Below, piece after piece: positions 23,592-32,421 of a stretch of DNA of 64,000 bases. A program made the position numbers and the translations under genes. The first letter of the stretch is position 1, and each line of letters begins with the position of its first letter. The notes beneath the pieces were generated by a model. It worked only from the letters and a program-made list of their open reading frames with translations. It had not been told where the DNA came from and did no database searches. The DNA comes from VRUE01 sp963712595 (GTDB lineage Bacteria; Actinomycetota; Thermoleophilia; Solirubrobacterales; 70-9), in NCBI GenBank assembly GCA_963712595.1, contig CAVQIM010000003.1, positions 248,001 through 312,000 on the forward strand. The letters are read 5' to 3'.

Positions 23592-24011
23592 ATGAGCGAG
23601 ATCATCGTTGGCTACGACGGCTCCGACTGCGGACGGGCGGCGCTGGAGAAGGCGTGCGAGATAGCCAAGGCACTGGGCGACAAGGTGGTGATCGTGTTCG
23701 GCGACGCCCCAGGCGGCTATGGGGGTGGCGAGATCCCCACCCATCGCGAGGCGGTCGAGGAGCTGGCCGAGAGGGTGACCGCCGAGGCGGCCGAGCTGGC
23801 CGAGGCCGCTGGCGTCGAGCGGGAGGTCATGCTGAGGCCGCTGAAGCCTTCCCACGCGCTGATCGAGGCAGCTGAGGAACGCGGAGCGCGGATGATCGTC
23901 GTCGGCAGCTACGGCGAGGCGCCGCTGAAGGGGGCGATCATCGGCTCGACCCCGTACAGGCTGGTCCACCTCTCACAATGCCCGGTGCTTGTCGTGCCGG
24001 CAAGCGGGTAG
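23592..24011 (+). CDS. Universal stress protein, UspA family
   Basis: A 139-residue single-domain Usp: SEIIVGYDGSDCGRAALEKA at the start and the ATP-binding G-x2-G-x9-GS/T-type segment VVGSYGEAPLKGAIIGSTPYRLVHLSQCPVLVV (seen in order) near the end. It lies 15 bases after the permease gene with GGAAGGAG before its ATG and is likely co-transcribed. Usp proteins linked to transporters can modulate them; no direct evidence is visible. Confidence 0.9.
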   Translation: MSEIIVGYDGSDCGRAALEKACEIAKALGDKVVIVFGDAPGGYGGGEIPTHREAVEELAERVTAEAAELAEAAGVEREVMLRPLKPSHALIEAAEERGARMIVVGSYGEAPLKGAIIGSTPYRLVHLSQCPVLVVPASG

Positions 24012-24063
24012 CGCTACCTTCTAGTGGGAGGCTCCAGCGTCGTGTGAACGTCGAGGGAGTGAG

Positions 24064-25251
24064 ATGGAAGTCAGTACTCAAAGCGTCGAATTGCAAAGTG
24101 TCACCAAGCGCTTTGGGAACCTGGTGGCCGTCGACGACCTGAGCTTGGAGCTGGCAGGGGGCGAGTTCTTCACCCTGCTCGGGCCAAGCGGCTGCGGCAA
24201 GACGACGACGCTGCGGATGGTCGCCGGCTTCGAGCAGCCGAGCGAGGGCACGATCCGGATCGAGGGCGCCGACGTGGCGGGGCTGCCGCCCCACCGCCGC
24301 CCCACCAACACGGTCTTCCAGAGCTACGCGCTATTCCCCCACCTGTGCGTCGAGGACAACGTCGCCTTCGGGCTGCGGCGCAAGCGCGTGCCGAAGGGGG
24401 AGATCGGACGGCGGGTCGCGGCCGAGCTGGATCGAGTTGGCCTTGCCGCCGAGGCGAGGCGCCGCCCGGCGCAGCTCTCCGGTGGCCAGCAGCAGCGGGT
24501 GGCGCTGGCGCGGGCGCTGGTCAACTTGCCCAAGGTGCTGCTCCTCGACGAGCCGCTCGGCGCGCTCGACCTGAAGCTGCGCAAGGGCCTGCAGATCGAG
24601 CTGAAGCGGATCCAGCGCGAGGTCGGCATCACCTTTGTCTACGTCACCCACGACCAGGAGGAGGCGCTGACGATGAGCGACCGGATCGCGGTGATGAACC
24701 GCGGCCAGGTCGAGCAGATCGGCGTCCCCGAGGAGGTCTACGAGCGGCCGACGACGACCTTCGTCGCCGGCTTCATCGGCGTCTCCAACCTGATGCCGGC
24801 GAGCGTGGCGGGCTCGGGCGAGGTGCGACTCGAGCAAGGCCCGACCGTGCGCACCCGCACCGACGGACTCCCCGTCGGCGAGCGCTGCCACGCGGTGGTG
24901 CGGCCGGAGAAGCTCCAAATCATGCCGCTCGATGCCGGGATGGCGCCATCGGCGAACGGCATGCCGCGGGTCGAAGGAGTGGTCGAAAGCTCGATCTACC
25001 TCGGCACGACGACGCAGATCGTCGTCGACCTCGGCGAAGGCGTGCGGATGACCGTGCTCTGCCCCAACGCCAGCGAGACCGAGCGCCAGTCGTTGCCGGG
25101 AGGTGGAGCGCGGGTTGCGCTGAGCTGGGAGCCCGAGCACATGCATGTGGTGCGGGAATCGCCGACCGCTGGCACTGGTTCGAACGGGCGGGAAAGCGGG
25201 CATACGGAGCGCGAAACGCTGGAGGCCGCAAGAAAAGGTGAAATGAAATGA
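24064..25251 (+). CDS. potA: Spermidine/putrescine ABC transporter ATP-binding protein
   Basis: A 395-residue ATPase with Walker A GPSGCGKTT, Q-loop FQSYALFPHL, signature LSGGQQQRVALARAL, Walker B VLLLDEPLGALDL and switch VTHDQEEAL. The C-terminal third (about 270-365) is a TOBE regulatory domain ending ARVALSWEPEHMHVV. A long polar tail follows. This is the PotA/CysA/MalK subclass; the neighbours identify it as PotA. The stop overlaps the binding-protein start (ATGA). Confidence 0.93.
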   Translation: MEVSTQSVELQSVTKRFGNLVAVDDLSLELAGGEFFTLLGPSGCGKTTTLRMVAGFEQPSEGTIRIEGADVAGLPPHRRPTNTVFQSYALFPHLCVEDNVAFGLRRKRVPKGEIGRRVAAELDRVGLAAEARRRPAQLSGGQQQRVALARALVNLPKVLLLDEPLGALDLKLRKGLQIELKRIQREVGITFVYVTHDQEEALTMSDRIAVMNRGQVEQIGVPEEVYERPTTTFVAGFIGVSNLMPASVAGSGEVRLEQGPTVRTRTDGLPVGERCHAVVRPEKLQIMPLDAGMAPSANGMPRVEGVVESSIYLGTTTQIVVDLGEGVRMTVLCPNASETERQSLPGGGARVALSWEPEHMHVVRESPTAGTGSNGRESGHTERETLEAARKGEMK

Positions 25252-26384
25252 CCAACAGAGGAATGCGAACCCGGATGAGCGGCGCCACGCTCGTGGTCGC
25301 CATCGCGGTGACTGCGCTGGGACTGGCCGCTTGCGGCGGCGACACGGTGGGCGGGGGTGGCAACGGCGAAGCGACGGTGGCCAAGGGCGGCCCGGTCAGC
25401 GGCAAGCTGACGATCTCCAACTGGCCGGGCTATATGGACCCGGGCCCGAACAACACCATCGCCAAGTTCGAAGACCAGACCGGAGTCAGCGTCGACTACA
25501 TCGAAGACGTCAACGAAAACGAAGCGTTCTTCGGCAAGATGCAGCCGCAGCTCGAACAGGGTGAGTCGGGCGGGCGCAGCATCTTCGTCGTAACCGACTG
25601 GATGGCGAAGCAGATGTACGACCTCGGCTACCTGCAGAAGATCGATCACGCAGACCTGCCGACCGTGTTCGAAAACATCAGGCCCCAGCTGGAGCAGCCA
25701 GCCTTCGACCCGGGGCGCCAGTTCTCGATCCCGTGGGTGAGCGGCATGGGCGGGCTCTGGGTCGACACCGCCAAGGCGCCGGAGATCCACTCGGTCAACG
25801 ACCTCTTCGACCCGAAATACAAGGGCAAGGTGACGATGCTGGGCGAACTTCGCGAAACCGTGCCGCTGGTGATGCTGGCCGAAGGCATCGACCCGGTCGA
25901 GGCGAGCAACCAGGACTGGCTCAACGCGATCGACAGGATCGGGCAGGCGGCCGACTCCGGGCAGATTCGCCGCTTCACCGGCAACGACTACACCGAGGAC
26001 CTGACCGCAGGCAACATCGTCGCCGCGATCGGCTGGTCGGGCGACGCCTCGCTCGTCGAAAACGACAACGCCGAATGGCGGATGCCGACCGAGGGCTGCT
26101 CGCTCTGGTCGGACAACATGGTGATCCCGGTCGGAGCGCCGAACGTGGGCGCCGCGTTCGGCTGGATGGACTTCATCTACGAGCCGGAGATCAACGCCCC
26201 CCTGGCCGAATACATCACCTACATCCCACCGGTCGAAGGGGTGAAAGAGCTGGTCAAGCCTGGGCTGGCGAATGACCCTCTGGTCTTCCCCAGCCCAAAG
26301 TTCACCCGTAATTGCACCGACCAGGACTCGCCGCCGGACATCGAACCGGTGAACGAAGCCTGGCAGGAAGTGATCACCGGGTGA
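25248..26384 (+). CDS. potD: Spermidine/putrescine-binding lipoprotein
   Basis: A 378-residue lipoprotein: a lipobox LGLAACGG at about residue 27 after a hydrophobic signal, a Gly/Asn-rich spacer, then KLTISNWPGYMDPG and FEDQTGVSVDYIEDVNENEAFFGK, as in PotD/PotF. WVSGMGGLWVDTAKAPE and IVAAIGWSGDAS follow. The acidic and aromatic residues for polyamine binding cannot be fully placed by eye. It is translationally coupled to potA and upstream of both permease genes. Confidence 0.92.
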   Translation: MTNRGMRTRMSGATLVVAIAVTALGLAACGGDTVGGGGNGEATVAKGGPVSGKLTISNWPGYMDPGPNNTIAKFEDQTGVSVDYIEDVNENEAFFGKMQPQLEQGESGGRSIFVVTDWMAKQMYDLGYLQKIDHADLPTVFENIRPQLEQPAFDPGRQFSIPWVSGMGGLWVDTAKAPEIHSVNDLFDPKYKGKVTMLGELRETVPLVMLAEGIDPVEASNQDWLNAIDRIGQAADSGQIRRFTGNDYTEDLTAGNIVAAIGWSGDASLVENDNAEWRMPTEGCSLWSDNMVIPVGAPNVGAAFGWMDFIYEPEINAPLAEYITYIPPVEGVKELVKPGLANDPLVFPSPKFTRNCTDQDSPPDIEPVNEAWQEVITG

Positions 26385-26391
26385 GGTAACG

Positions 26392-27261
26392 ATGAGCCTG
26401 AGGCAGCGCCTGGTCCCCTACTTGCTCCTGGGACCGGGGCTGCTCTGGCTCATCGTGTTCTTCGTCGTGCCGATGTACTTCATGGGCGAACTCTCGCTGC
26501 GCTCGGGCACGCTGACCACCGGCTATACCTTCGACTGGGCCTGGTCGAACTTCCCCGACTCGCTCTCCGGGCACACCGAGCAGATCGGCCGCTCCTTCTT
26601 CTACGCCGGCACGGCGACCCTGCTCGCGCTCCTGATCGCCTACCCGCTTGCCTACGCGATCGCCTTCCGCGCCGGCCGCTTCAAGCTGCTGCTGCTGTTC
26701 GCGGTGATCGCTCCCTTCTTCACCACCTTCCTGATCCGAACGATCGCCTGGAAGACGATCCTCAGCGACTCGAGCCCCGTGGTCAGCGTCCTGCAGACGC
26801 TCTCCCTGATTCCTCCCGACGGGCGGGTGCTCGCCACCCCCGGAGCGGTGATCGCGGGGCTCACCTACAACTTCCTCCCCTTCATGATCCTGCCGCTCTA
26901 CGCCAACCTGGAGCGGCTCGACCTGCGCCTGATCGAGGCGGCGAAGGACCTCTACTCCTCCTCGCGGCAGGCCTTCCTCAAGGTGACCTTGCCGCTGACG
27001 ATGCCGGGCATCGTCGCCGGCGTCCTGCTCACCTTCATCCCCGCCTTCGGCGACTACATCAACGCCCAGCTGCTCGGCGGCACCGGTCAGGCGATGGTCG
27101 GCAACGTGATCCAGTCGCTCTACCTCAACCAGCGCGACTACCCTGAGGCGGCGGCGCTCTCCTTCCTGATGATGGCGCTGATCCTGGCCATCGTCACCGT
27201 CTACATCCGCTTCGCCGGGACCGGTGCCTTCATGGGCGACGAGGACGAGAAGACGGCCTGA
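26392..27261 (+). CDS. potB: Spermidine/putrescine ABC transporter permease
   Basis: A 289-residue permease with six predicted helices. The coupling motif is seen as RLIEAAKDLYSSSRQAFLKVTLPLTMPGIVAG (EAA loop). FVVPMYFMGELSLRSG near the N-terminus fits PotB/PotH. It starts 7 bases after potD and its stop is one base before potC. Confidence 0.92.
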   Translation: MSLRQRLVPYLLLGPGLLWLIVFFVVPMYFMGELSLRSGTLTTGYTFDWAWSNFPDSLSGHTEQIGRSFFYAGTATLLALLIAYPLAYAIAFRAGRFKLLLLFAVIAPFFTTFLIRTIAWKTILSDSSPVVSVLQTLSLIPPDGRVLATPGAVIAGLTYNFLPFMILPLYANLERLDLRLIEAAKDLYSSSRQAFLKVTLPLTMPGIVAGVLLTFIPAFGDYINAQLLGGTGQAMVGNVIQSLYLNQRDYPEAAALSFLMMALILAIVTVYIRFAGTGAFMGDEDEKTA

Positions 27262-27262
27262 G

Positions 27263-28138
27263 ATGGCAGCACCAAACCGCGCCTGGGCATGGCTGCGCCG
27301 CAACGGGCTGGTGATCTACGCCGGCTTCGCCATCGCCTACATGTTGATCCCGATCGTCGTCATCGCCGTCTTCTCCTTTGGCGCGACCCCGCAGGGCAAA
27401 CTCACCTTTGGCCTCGACCACGGCTTCACCACCGAGTACTGGAGCAGCGCCTTCTCGCTGCCGGAACTGAACGAAGCGCTGCTCACCAGCCTGCGGCTGG
27501 CGGCGCTGGCGACCGCGATATCGACCGCGATCGGGACGCTGATGGCGATCGCCCTGGTCCGCCACAGGTTCCGCGGCAGGCGGCTGACCAACCTGCTGAT
27601 CGTCATCCCGATGGCGACGCCGGAGGTGGTGATCGGCGCCTCGCTGCTCTCGCTGTTCATCTATTACACGTTCGCGCTCGGCTTCGGCACGCTGCTGATC
27701 GCCCACGTGATGTTCTCGATCAGCTTTGTCGTCGTCGTGGTGCGCTCGCGGCTGATCGGTTTCGACCGTCACCTCGAGGAGGCGGCGGCCGACCTCGGCG
27801 CCACCCCACTCGCCACCTTCCGCTACGTCACCCTGCCGCTGCTGGCCCCCGGAATTCTCGCCGCTGCGCTGCTCGCCTTCTCTCTCTCTATCGACGATTT
27901 CGTCATCTCCAACTTCAACTCGGGCACGGCGGTGACCTTCCCGCTGTATGTGTACGGCGTGAGCCTGCGCGGCGTCCCGGTCCAGGTCAACGTCCTGGCC
28001 ACGATGCTGTTCGTCGTGATCGTGACCGCGGTCTCGCTGGTGCTGTGGCAGCAGCGCCGCGCTGAGCGAATGGCGGCGGTCCGGCCCGAGCAGGAAACAC
28101 CGTCGATCCCGATCCCCGGCGCCCCCGCGACGACATGA
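27263..28138 (+). CDS. potC: Spermidine/putrescine ABC transporter permease
   Basis: A 291-residue permease of the PotC/PotI type, with the EAA loop LEEAAADLGATPLATFRYVTLPLLAPGI and the C-terminal SIDDFVISNFNSGTAVTFPLYVYG signature. ATG 27263 follows the potB stop directly; the longer frame reading upstream into potB is not used. The stop overlaps the following dehydrogenase (ATGA), tying uptake to catabolism. Confidence 0.93.
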   Translation: MAAPNRAWAWLRRNGLVIYAGFAIAYMLIPIVVIAVFSFGATPQGKLTFGLDHGFTTEYWSSAFSLPELNEALLTSLRLAALATAISTAIGTLMAIALVRHRFRGRRLTNLLIVIPMATPEVVIGASLLSLFIYYTFALGFGTLLIAHVMFSISFVVVVVRSRLIGFDRHLEEAAADLGATPLATFRYVTLPLLAPGILAAALLAFSLSIDDFVISNFNSGTAVTFPLYVYGVSLRGVPVQVNVLATMLFVVIVTAVSLVLWQQRRAERMAAVRPEQETPSIPIPGAPATT

Positions 28139-29643
28139 CCGCCGACGGGCCTGAAACGTCGCTATCCCCAACGGGATCTGCCCAACGCGGGAAGGGGGCG
28201 GTACGACTGGCGAACTACATCGGCGGGGCCTGGAGGCCGGCGGACGGAGTCGACACCCTCAACGACGTCGATCCGGCGAGTGGCGAGGTCACGGCCCTGG
28301 TACCCCTTTCCGGGGCGCGTCAGGTTCGCGAGGCGACGGAGGCGGCAAGAGCGGCGCAGCCCGAGTGGCGCGCGGTGCCGCCGCAGCGGCGGGCCCGGGC
28401 CGTGCTGGCGCTGCGCGCGGAGCTGTTGCGCCGTCGCGAGGAGCTGGTTGCCCTGGTCAGCGCCGACATGGGCAAGACGCTGGCCGACGCCGACGGCGAG
28501 GTCGGCCGCGGGATCGAGTCGGTGGAGTCGGCGGCGGCGATCCCCCACCTGCTGAAGGGAGAGACCCTGGAAGGTGTTGCCGAGGGGGTCGACGTCGAGC
28601 TGGTGCGCCAGCCGGTCGGCGTGGTGGCGGCGATCACGCCCTTCAACTTCCCGGCGATGATCCCGCTCTGGTTCCTGCCGTACGCGATCGCTTGCGGCAA
28701 CTCGTTCGTGTTGAAGCCGTCAGAGCAGGACCCGCGGCCGGCGGCGCTGATCATGGAGATGGTCGACGCAACCGGGGAGATCCCGCCCGGGGTCGTCAAC
28801 CTCGTGCACGGAGGACGCGAGGCGGTAACCGCGATCCTCGACGAGCCAGGCATCGACGCAATCTCCTTCGTCGGCCGCGCCGAGACGGCGCGGATCGTCG
28901 CCGAAGGTGCCGTCGAAACAGGCAAGCGGGTGCAGGCGCTGGGCGGGGCCAAGAACTCGCTGGTCGTGATGCCCGACGCCAACCTCGAGCAGGCGGTGCC
29001 GGCGATCATGGGCTCGGCCTTCGGTGCCGCCGGGCAGCGCTGCCTGGCCGGCTCGGTCTGCGTCGTGGTCGGCGACGAGGCGCGCAGAGCGGAGGTTCGC
29101 GAAACCTTGACTTCCGCAGCCGCTGAGCTCGCGGTGGGAGCGGGAGACGATCCCGCGACCGACGTCTGCCCGATGGTCTCGGCCAACGCGCGCGAGAAGG
29201 TCGCCGAAGCAATTGGCCGCGGAGCCGACAATGGCGCCGAGCTGCTGCTCGACGGTCGCGACGACGCCGGCCCAGCCGGCACGCTGCTCGGCCCGACGAT
29301 CGCCGCCGTCGCCGATCCGGAGTCCGAGCTCGCCCGCGAGGAGCTGTTCGGCCCACTGTTGACCCTGGTCGACGTCCCGAACCTCGATGTGGCACTTGAG
29401 TTCCTCAACGGCTCCCGCTACGGCAACGCCGGCGCGATCTTCACCTCATCCGGCGATGCGGCCCGCCGCTACCGCTACGGAGCGGAGGCTGGCATGCTCG
29501 GCGTCAACGTCGGCGTCCCCGCCCCCGTCGCCTGGTTCCCCTTCGCCGGCTGGAACGACTCCTGCGACGGCGACTTGCACGCCAACGGCAGCGACGCTGT
29601 GGATTTCTATACGCGGAAGAAGGTCGTAACGACCCGTTGGTAA
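28135..29643 (+). CDS. Methylmalonate/malonate-semialdehyde dehydrogenase-like enzyme
   Basis: A 502-residue aldehyde dehydrogenase. FNFPAMIPLWFLPYAIACGNSFVLKPSEQ (seen in order), QALGGAKNSLVVMPDA and GAAGQRCLAGS with the catalytic cysteine are hallmarks of the MmsA (CoA-acylating) subfamily, which lacks the usual general-base glutamate and makes acyl-CoA. In this island it could turn malonate semialdehyde (from beta-alanine) into acetyl-CoA. It is coupled to potC by an ATGA overlap. Confidence 0.85.
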   Translation: MTADGPETSLSPTGSAQRGKGAVRLANYIGGAWRPADGVDTLNDVDPASGEVTALVPLSGARQVREATEAARAAQPEWRAVPPQRRARAVLALRAELLRRREELVALVSADMGKTLADADGEVGRGIESVESAAAIPHLLKGETLEGVAEGVDVELVRQPVGVVAAITPFNFPAMIPLWFLPYAIACGNSFVLKPSEQDPRPAALIMEMVDATGEIPPGVVNLVHGGREAVTAILDEPGIDAISFVGRAETARIVAEGAVETGKRVQALGGAKNSLVVMPDANLEQAVPAIMGSAFGAAGQRCLAGSVCVVVGDEARRAEVRETLTSAAAELAVGAGDDPATDVCPMVSANAREKVAEAIGRGADNGAELLLDGRDDAGPAGTLLGPTIAAVADPESELAREELFGPLLTLVDVPNLDVALEFLNGSRYGNAGAIFTSSGDAARRYRYGAEAGMLGVNVGVPAPVAWFPFAGWNDSCDGDLHANGSDAVDFYTRKKVVTTRW

Positions 29644-29662
29644 CGCTCCGGGCGGTGCCAGG

Positions 29663-31060
29663 CTATCGGCCGATGTGGAAGCCGATCAGCTCGGGTATCC
29701 GGGCCATCAGTGAGCTAATGGAATTCGGGGGGCGGCCCTCGGACTCGGCCTTCTCCTTGCTCATGATCGCGTGGCGGATTGCGTTGCCACCCAGCCAGTG
29801 GAAGGGCTCCGGAGGGACGCGCTGCGGGGAGGGGTCGACGATGGCGAGGCGGGAATGCTGGTCGCGGCGGTCGAGCGCCAGCGAGGCCAAGGTGCGACCG
29901 ACCATGTAGGAGGGGCCCACCCCGTTGCCGGTGTAGCCGGCGGCGGCGAAGGCACTGCCGCCAGGAAGCGGCACCACGACAGGGAGATGTGTCGGCGAGA
30001 CGTCGATCGGCCCTCCCCAGGCGTGGGTGATCGACCGCCCCTCGAGCCCCGGGAAGTAGGCGTACAGGCGCTCGGCAGCGAGGGACACGACCTCGGGGTC
30101 GATATCCACCCGTCCCCGCAGCCGACCGCCCATCGCGATCCGGCCGCCGCCCAAGCCGAAGGCGATGCGCCCGTCGGGAGTGGTGCGGAAGTAGTGCAGC
30201 ATGGTGCGGAAGTCGCTGATGCACTCGCCGCCGGTCCAGCCGACTTCCTCGAGCAGCTCCGGCACCGGCTCGGTGAGCACGATGTGGGAAGAGGTGACAG
30301 TTAGCCGGTTGCGCAGCGGACCCCGCCGTGTCCTCGCTGCGCCGCCGATCGCGACTACCGCGGTGCGGGCGCGAACCGCGCCGTCGGGGGTCTGCGCCTC
30401 AACCCCATCGGCCGCCCCTCGCAGGCGGCGCACGGGCGATCCCTCGCAGACCTCGACCCCGGCGGCGATCAGCCGCTCACGCAGCCCCAGGGCCAAGCGG
30501 GCCGGCTGCACGGTGGCCGCATCCGGGTAGAAGGCGCCACCGCGAAAAGCGGGCGAGGCACAGTGGGTGGCCACCTCCTCGGCGCTGAGCGCTCGCACCG
30601 CATCGACGGCACCGAGCGCACGGCAGGCAGCGACCGCCTCGTCCCAGACCCCGTCCTGAGCGGACGCGGTCGATACCCGCAGGTAGCCGCCGCGGCGGAA
30701 CCAGGCGTCGACGCCCTGCCCCTCGCAGAACGACTCGACCCCGGTCACCGCGTCGCGGGCGGCATCGGCGACCGCCAGCGCCTCCGCCTCCCCCCAGCGC
30801 CGCCGCATGTCCGAGAGCGAAAACCACATCACGTTGCAGAACCCGCCATTCCGCCCGCTGGGCCCATACCCACACCGATCCGCCTCCAGCAAAACCACCC
30901 GAGCCTCCGGCTCGAGCTGCTTGAGATGCCAAGCAGCCCACATCCCCGTATACCCACCCCCCACCACGACCACATCAGCGCTCCGCTCCCCCGCCAGCTC
31001 CGGGGCAAGCTCCACTTTTGGAGCCTCCTCAAGCCAGTACCCGTGGGGGTCGTGCTTCAT
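29663..31060 (-). CDS. FAD-dependent amine/amino acid oxidoreductase (DAO family)
   Basis: A 465-residue flavoprotein with the dinucleotide motif VVVVGGGYTGMWAAWHLKQL, followed by RNGGFCNVMW and a C-terminal FAAAGYTGNGVGPSYMVGR. The fold is that of DadA/PuuB-type oxidases, which act on amino acids or gamma-glutamyl-putrescine. Convergent with the MmsA-like gene, it probably belongs to the polyamine island. ATG 31060 is chosen over a TTG at 31114 that would lie within inverted repeat B. No good ribosome-binding site precedes it. Confidence 0.82.
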   Translation of the reverse strand: MKHDPHGYWLEEAPKVELAPELAGERSADVVVVGGGYTGMWAAWHLKQLEPEARVVLLEADRCGYGPSGRNGGFCNVMWFSLSDMRRRWGEAEALAVADAARDAVTGVESFCEGQGVDAWFRRGGYLRVSTASAQDGVWDEAVAACRALGAVDAVRALSAEEVATHCASPAFRGGAFYPDAATVQPARLALGLRERLIAAGVEVCEGSPVRRLRGAADGVEAQTPDGAVRARTAVVAIGGAARTRRGPLRNRLTVTSSHIVLTEPVPELLEEVGWTGGECISDFRTMLHYFRTTPDGRIAFGLGGGRIAMGGRLRGRVDIDPEVVSLAAERLYAYFPGLEGRSITHAWGGPIDVSPTHLPVVVPLPGGSAFAAAGYTGNGVGPSYMVGRTLASLALDRRDQHSRLAIVDPSPQRVPPEPFHWLGGNAIRHAIMSKEKAESEGRPPNSISSLMARIPELIGFHIGR

Positions 31061-31075
31061 GAAACGAGTGTCGCA

Positions 31076-31170
31076 GGGAGGGAAGGGGTGGCCCTCGAAC
31101 GGGCGGATACTCAAATCGCTGGCCTCATTAGGCCAGCGATTGTCCGGGCGAGGGCGACCCCTTCCCTCCC
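31076..31170. repeat. Nested inverted repeat B (shared core with repeat A)
   Basis: Outer arms 31076-31097 and 31149-31170 match in 21 of 22 positions. The inner stem AATCGCTGGCCT (31114-31125) pairs with AGGCCAGCGATT (31130-31141) around loop CATT. The core GCGGATACTCAAATCGC and trailing GCGATTGTC equal those of repeat A, while the outer arms are unrelated. It fills nearly the whole spacer between two divergent genes, so a role as a simple terminator is unlikely. Confidence 0.7.
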
Positions 31171-31185
31171 CCTACACTCCCCTCC

Positions 31186-32247
31186 GTGCCGACCTTCGAC
31201 GCCCTCGCCGACCTCCCACTCGAGATCGAGGGCTACGAGCTCCAACCCCTGGAGCTCCAGCTCCCCGGCTTCGAACGCCTGACCACCATCATCCACCTCT
31301 GGGGCGGTGGCGCAGATGGACTCGGCGAGGACGTCACCTACGACGCCCTCGACCACGTCGCCCTGCAGGACGCCGGCCCGAACCTCGACCTCACGGGCTT
31401 CGCCACCCTGGGCGAGTTCTGCGAGTTGATCGGGGACCTCGACACCTTCCCGGCCGAGCCCCAGCGCGACGTCTCGCGCCGTTACCGCCGCTGGGCCTTC
31501 GAGTCGGCGGCGCTGGACTTGGCACTGCGACAGGCCGGCGCCGGGCTCGCCACCGCGCTTGGGCGCGAGCCGCAGCCGGTCACCTTCGTCTGCTCGATGC
31601 GGCTCTCGCCGGGAGGCGAAGAGCCCTCGTCGATCGAGACGTTGCGCCGCAAGCTCGACCCCTACCCCGATCTCCGCTTCAAGCTCGACCCGACCAACGA
31701 CTGGACCGATGAGCTGATCGCGGAGCTGGTGCAGACCGGCGCGATCGACTCGCTCGACCTCAAGGGCTTCTACAAGGGCACCGTGGTCGACGTCGAGACC
31801 GATCCCGAGCTCTACGCGAAGCTGATCGAGGCCTTCCCCGACGCCTGGTTGGAGGACCCTGACGTCAACGACGAGACCCGGCCGATCCTCGAGCCCGTCC
31901 GCGACCGCCTCACCTGGGACGCGCCGATCCACTCGATCGCCGACATCGAGGCATTGCCCTGGGAGCCGAAGATGGTCAACGTCAAGCCTTCGCGGATCGG
32001 GGGCCTGCGCGATCTCTGCGAGACCTACGACTACTGCGCCGAACATGGCATCGGCGCCTACGGCGGCGGCCAGTGGGAGCTGGGGGTCGGCCGCGGCCAG
32101 ATCCAGGTCCTCGCTTCCCTCTTCCACCCGGATACTGCCAACGACACAGCTCCCCGAGGCTACAACGAATCCGACCCCCCGCCCGGTCTGCCGGTCAGCC
32201 CGCTCGAGCCACGGTTGACCGAGGCGGGCTTTCGCTGGAACGAGTGA
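31186..32247 (+). CDS. Enolase-superfamily (mandelate racemase-like) protein
   Basis: A 353-residue protein with an N-terminal alpha+beta capping region and a C-terminal barrel. Candidate active-site elements are FKLDPTNDW (lysine on strand 2), DSLDLKGFYKG and AWLEDPDVND (metal ligands), MVNVKPSRIGG and GGGQWELGVGRGQ. This fits enolase-superfamily racemases, cycloisomerases or dehydratases, though the ligand set is not clean enough to name a subgroup. GTG 31186 starts just after inverted repeat B. The stop lies at the beginning of inverted repeat C. The substrate is unknown. Confidence 0.72.
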   Translation: MPTFDALADLPLEIEGYELQPLELQLPGFERLTTIIHLWGGGADGLGEDVTYDALDHVALQDAGPNLDLTGFATLGEFCELIGDLDTFPAEPQRDVSRRYRRWAFESAALDLALRQAGAGLATALGREPQPVTFVCSMRLSPGGEEPSSIETLRRKLDPYPDLRFKLDPTNDWTDELIAELVQTGAIDSLDLKGFYKGTVVDVETDPELYAKLIEAFPDAWLEDPDVNDETRPILEPVRDRLTWDAPIHSIADIEALPWEPKMVNVKPSRIGGLRDLCETYDYCAEHGIGAYGGGQWELGVGRGQIQVLASLFHPDTANDTAPRGYNESDPPPGLPVSPLEPRLTEAGFRWNE

Positions 32248-32353
32248 GGGACCGGGGGAGACCCTCCCCGGGAGGCTTCGTGACCACGCTACGAAGCGGG
32301 GTAAGCGATCGGCTGCGCAACGGCCTCCGGGGGAGGGTCTCCCCCGGTCCCTC
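32246..32353. repeat. Inverted repeat C with long perfect arms
   Basis: Arms 32246-32269 and 32330-32353 are 24 bases and perfectly complementary. After one mismatch six more pairs follow (32271-32276 with 32323-32328). An inner hairpin CTTCGT (32276-32281)/ACGAAG (32291-32296) lies inside. The left arm begins within the stop codon of the enolase-type gene. It probably ends that transcript ahead of the ferritin gene. Confidence 0.7.
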
Positions 32354-32421
32354 TTCGGCCAACCGAACTTCGTGTTTCAGCTACGTTGCGGCTACCTGCC
32401 CCGCCGAGTAAGGAGAGTCGG

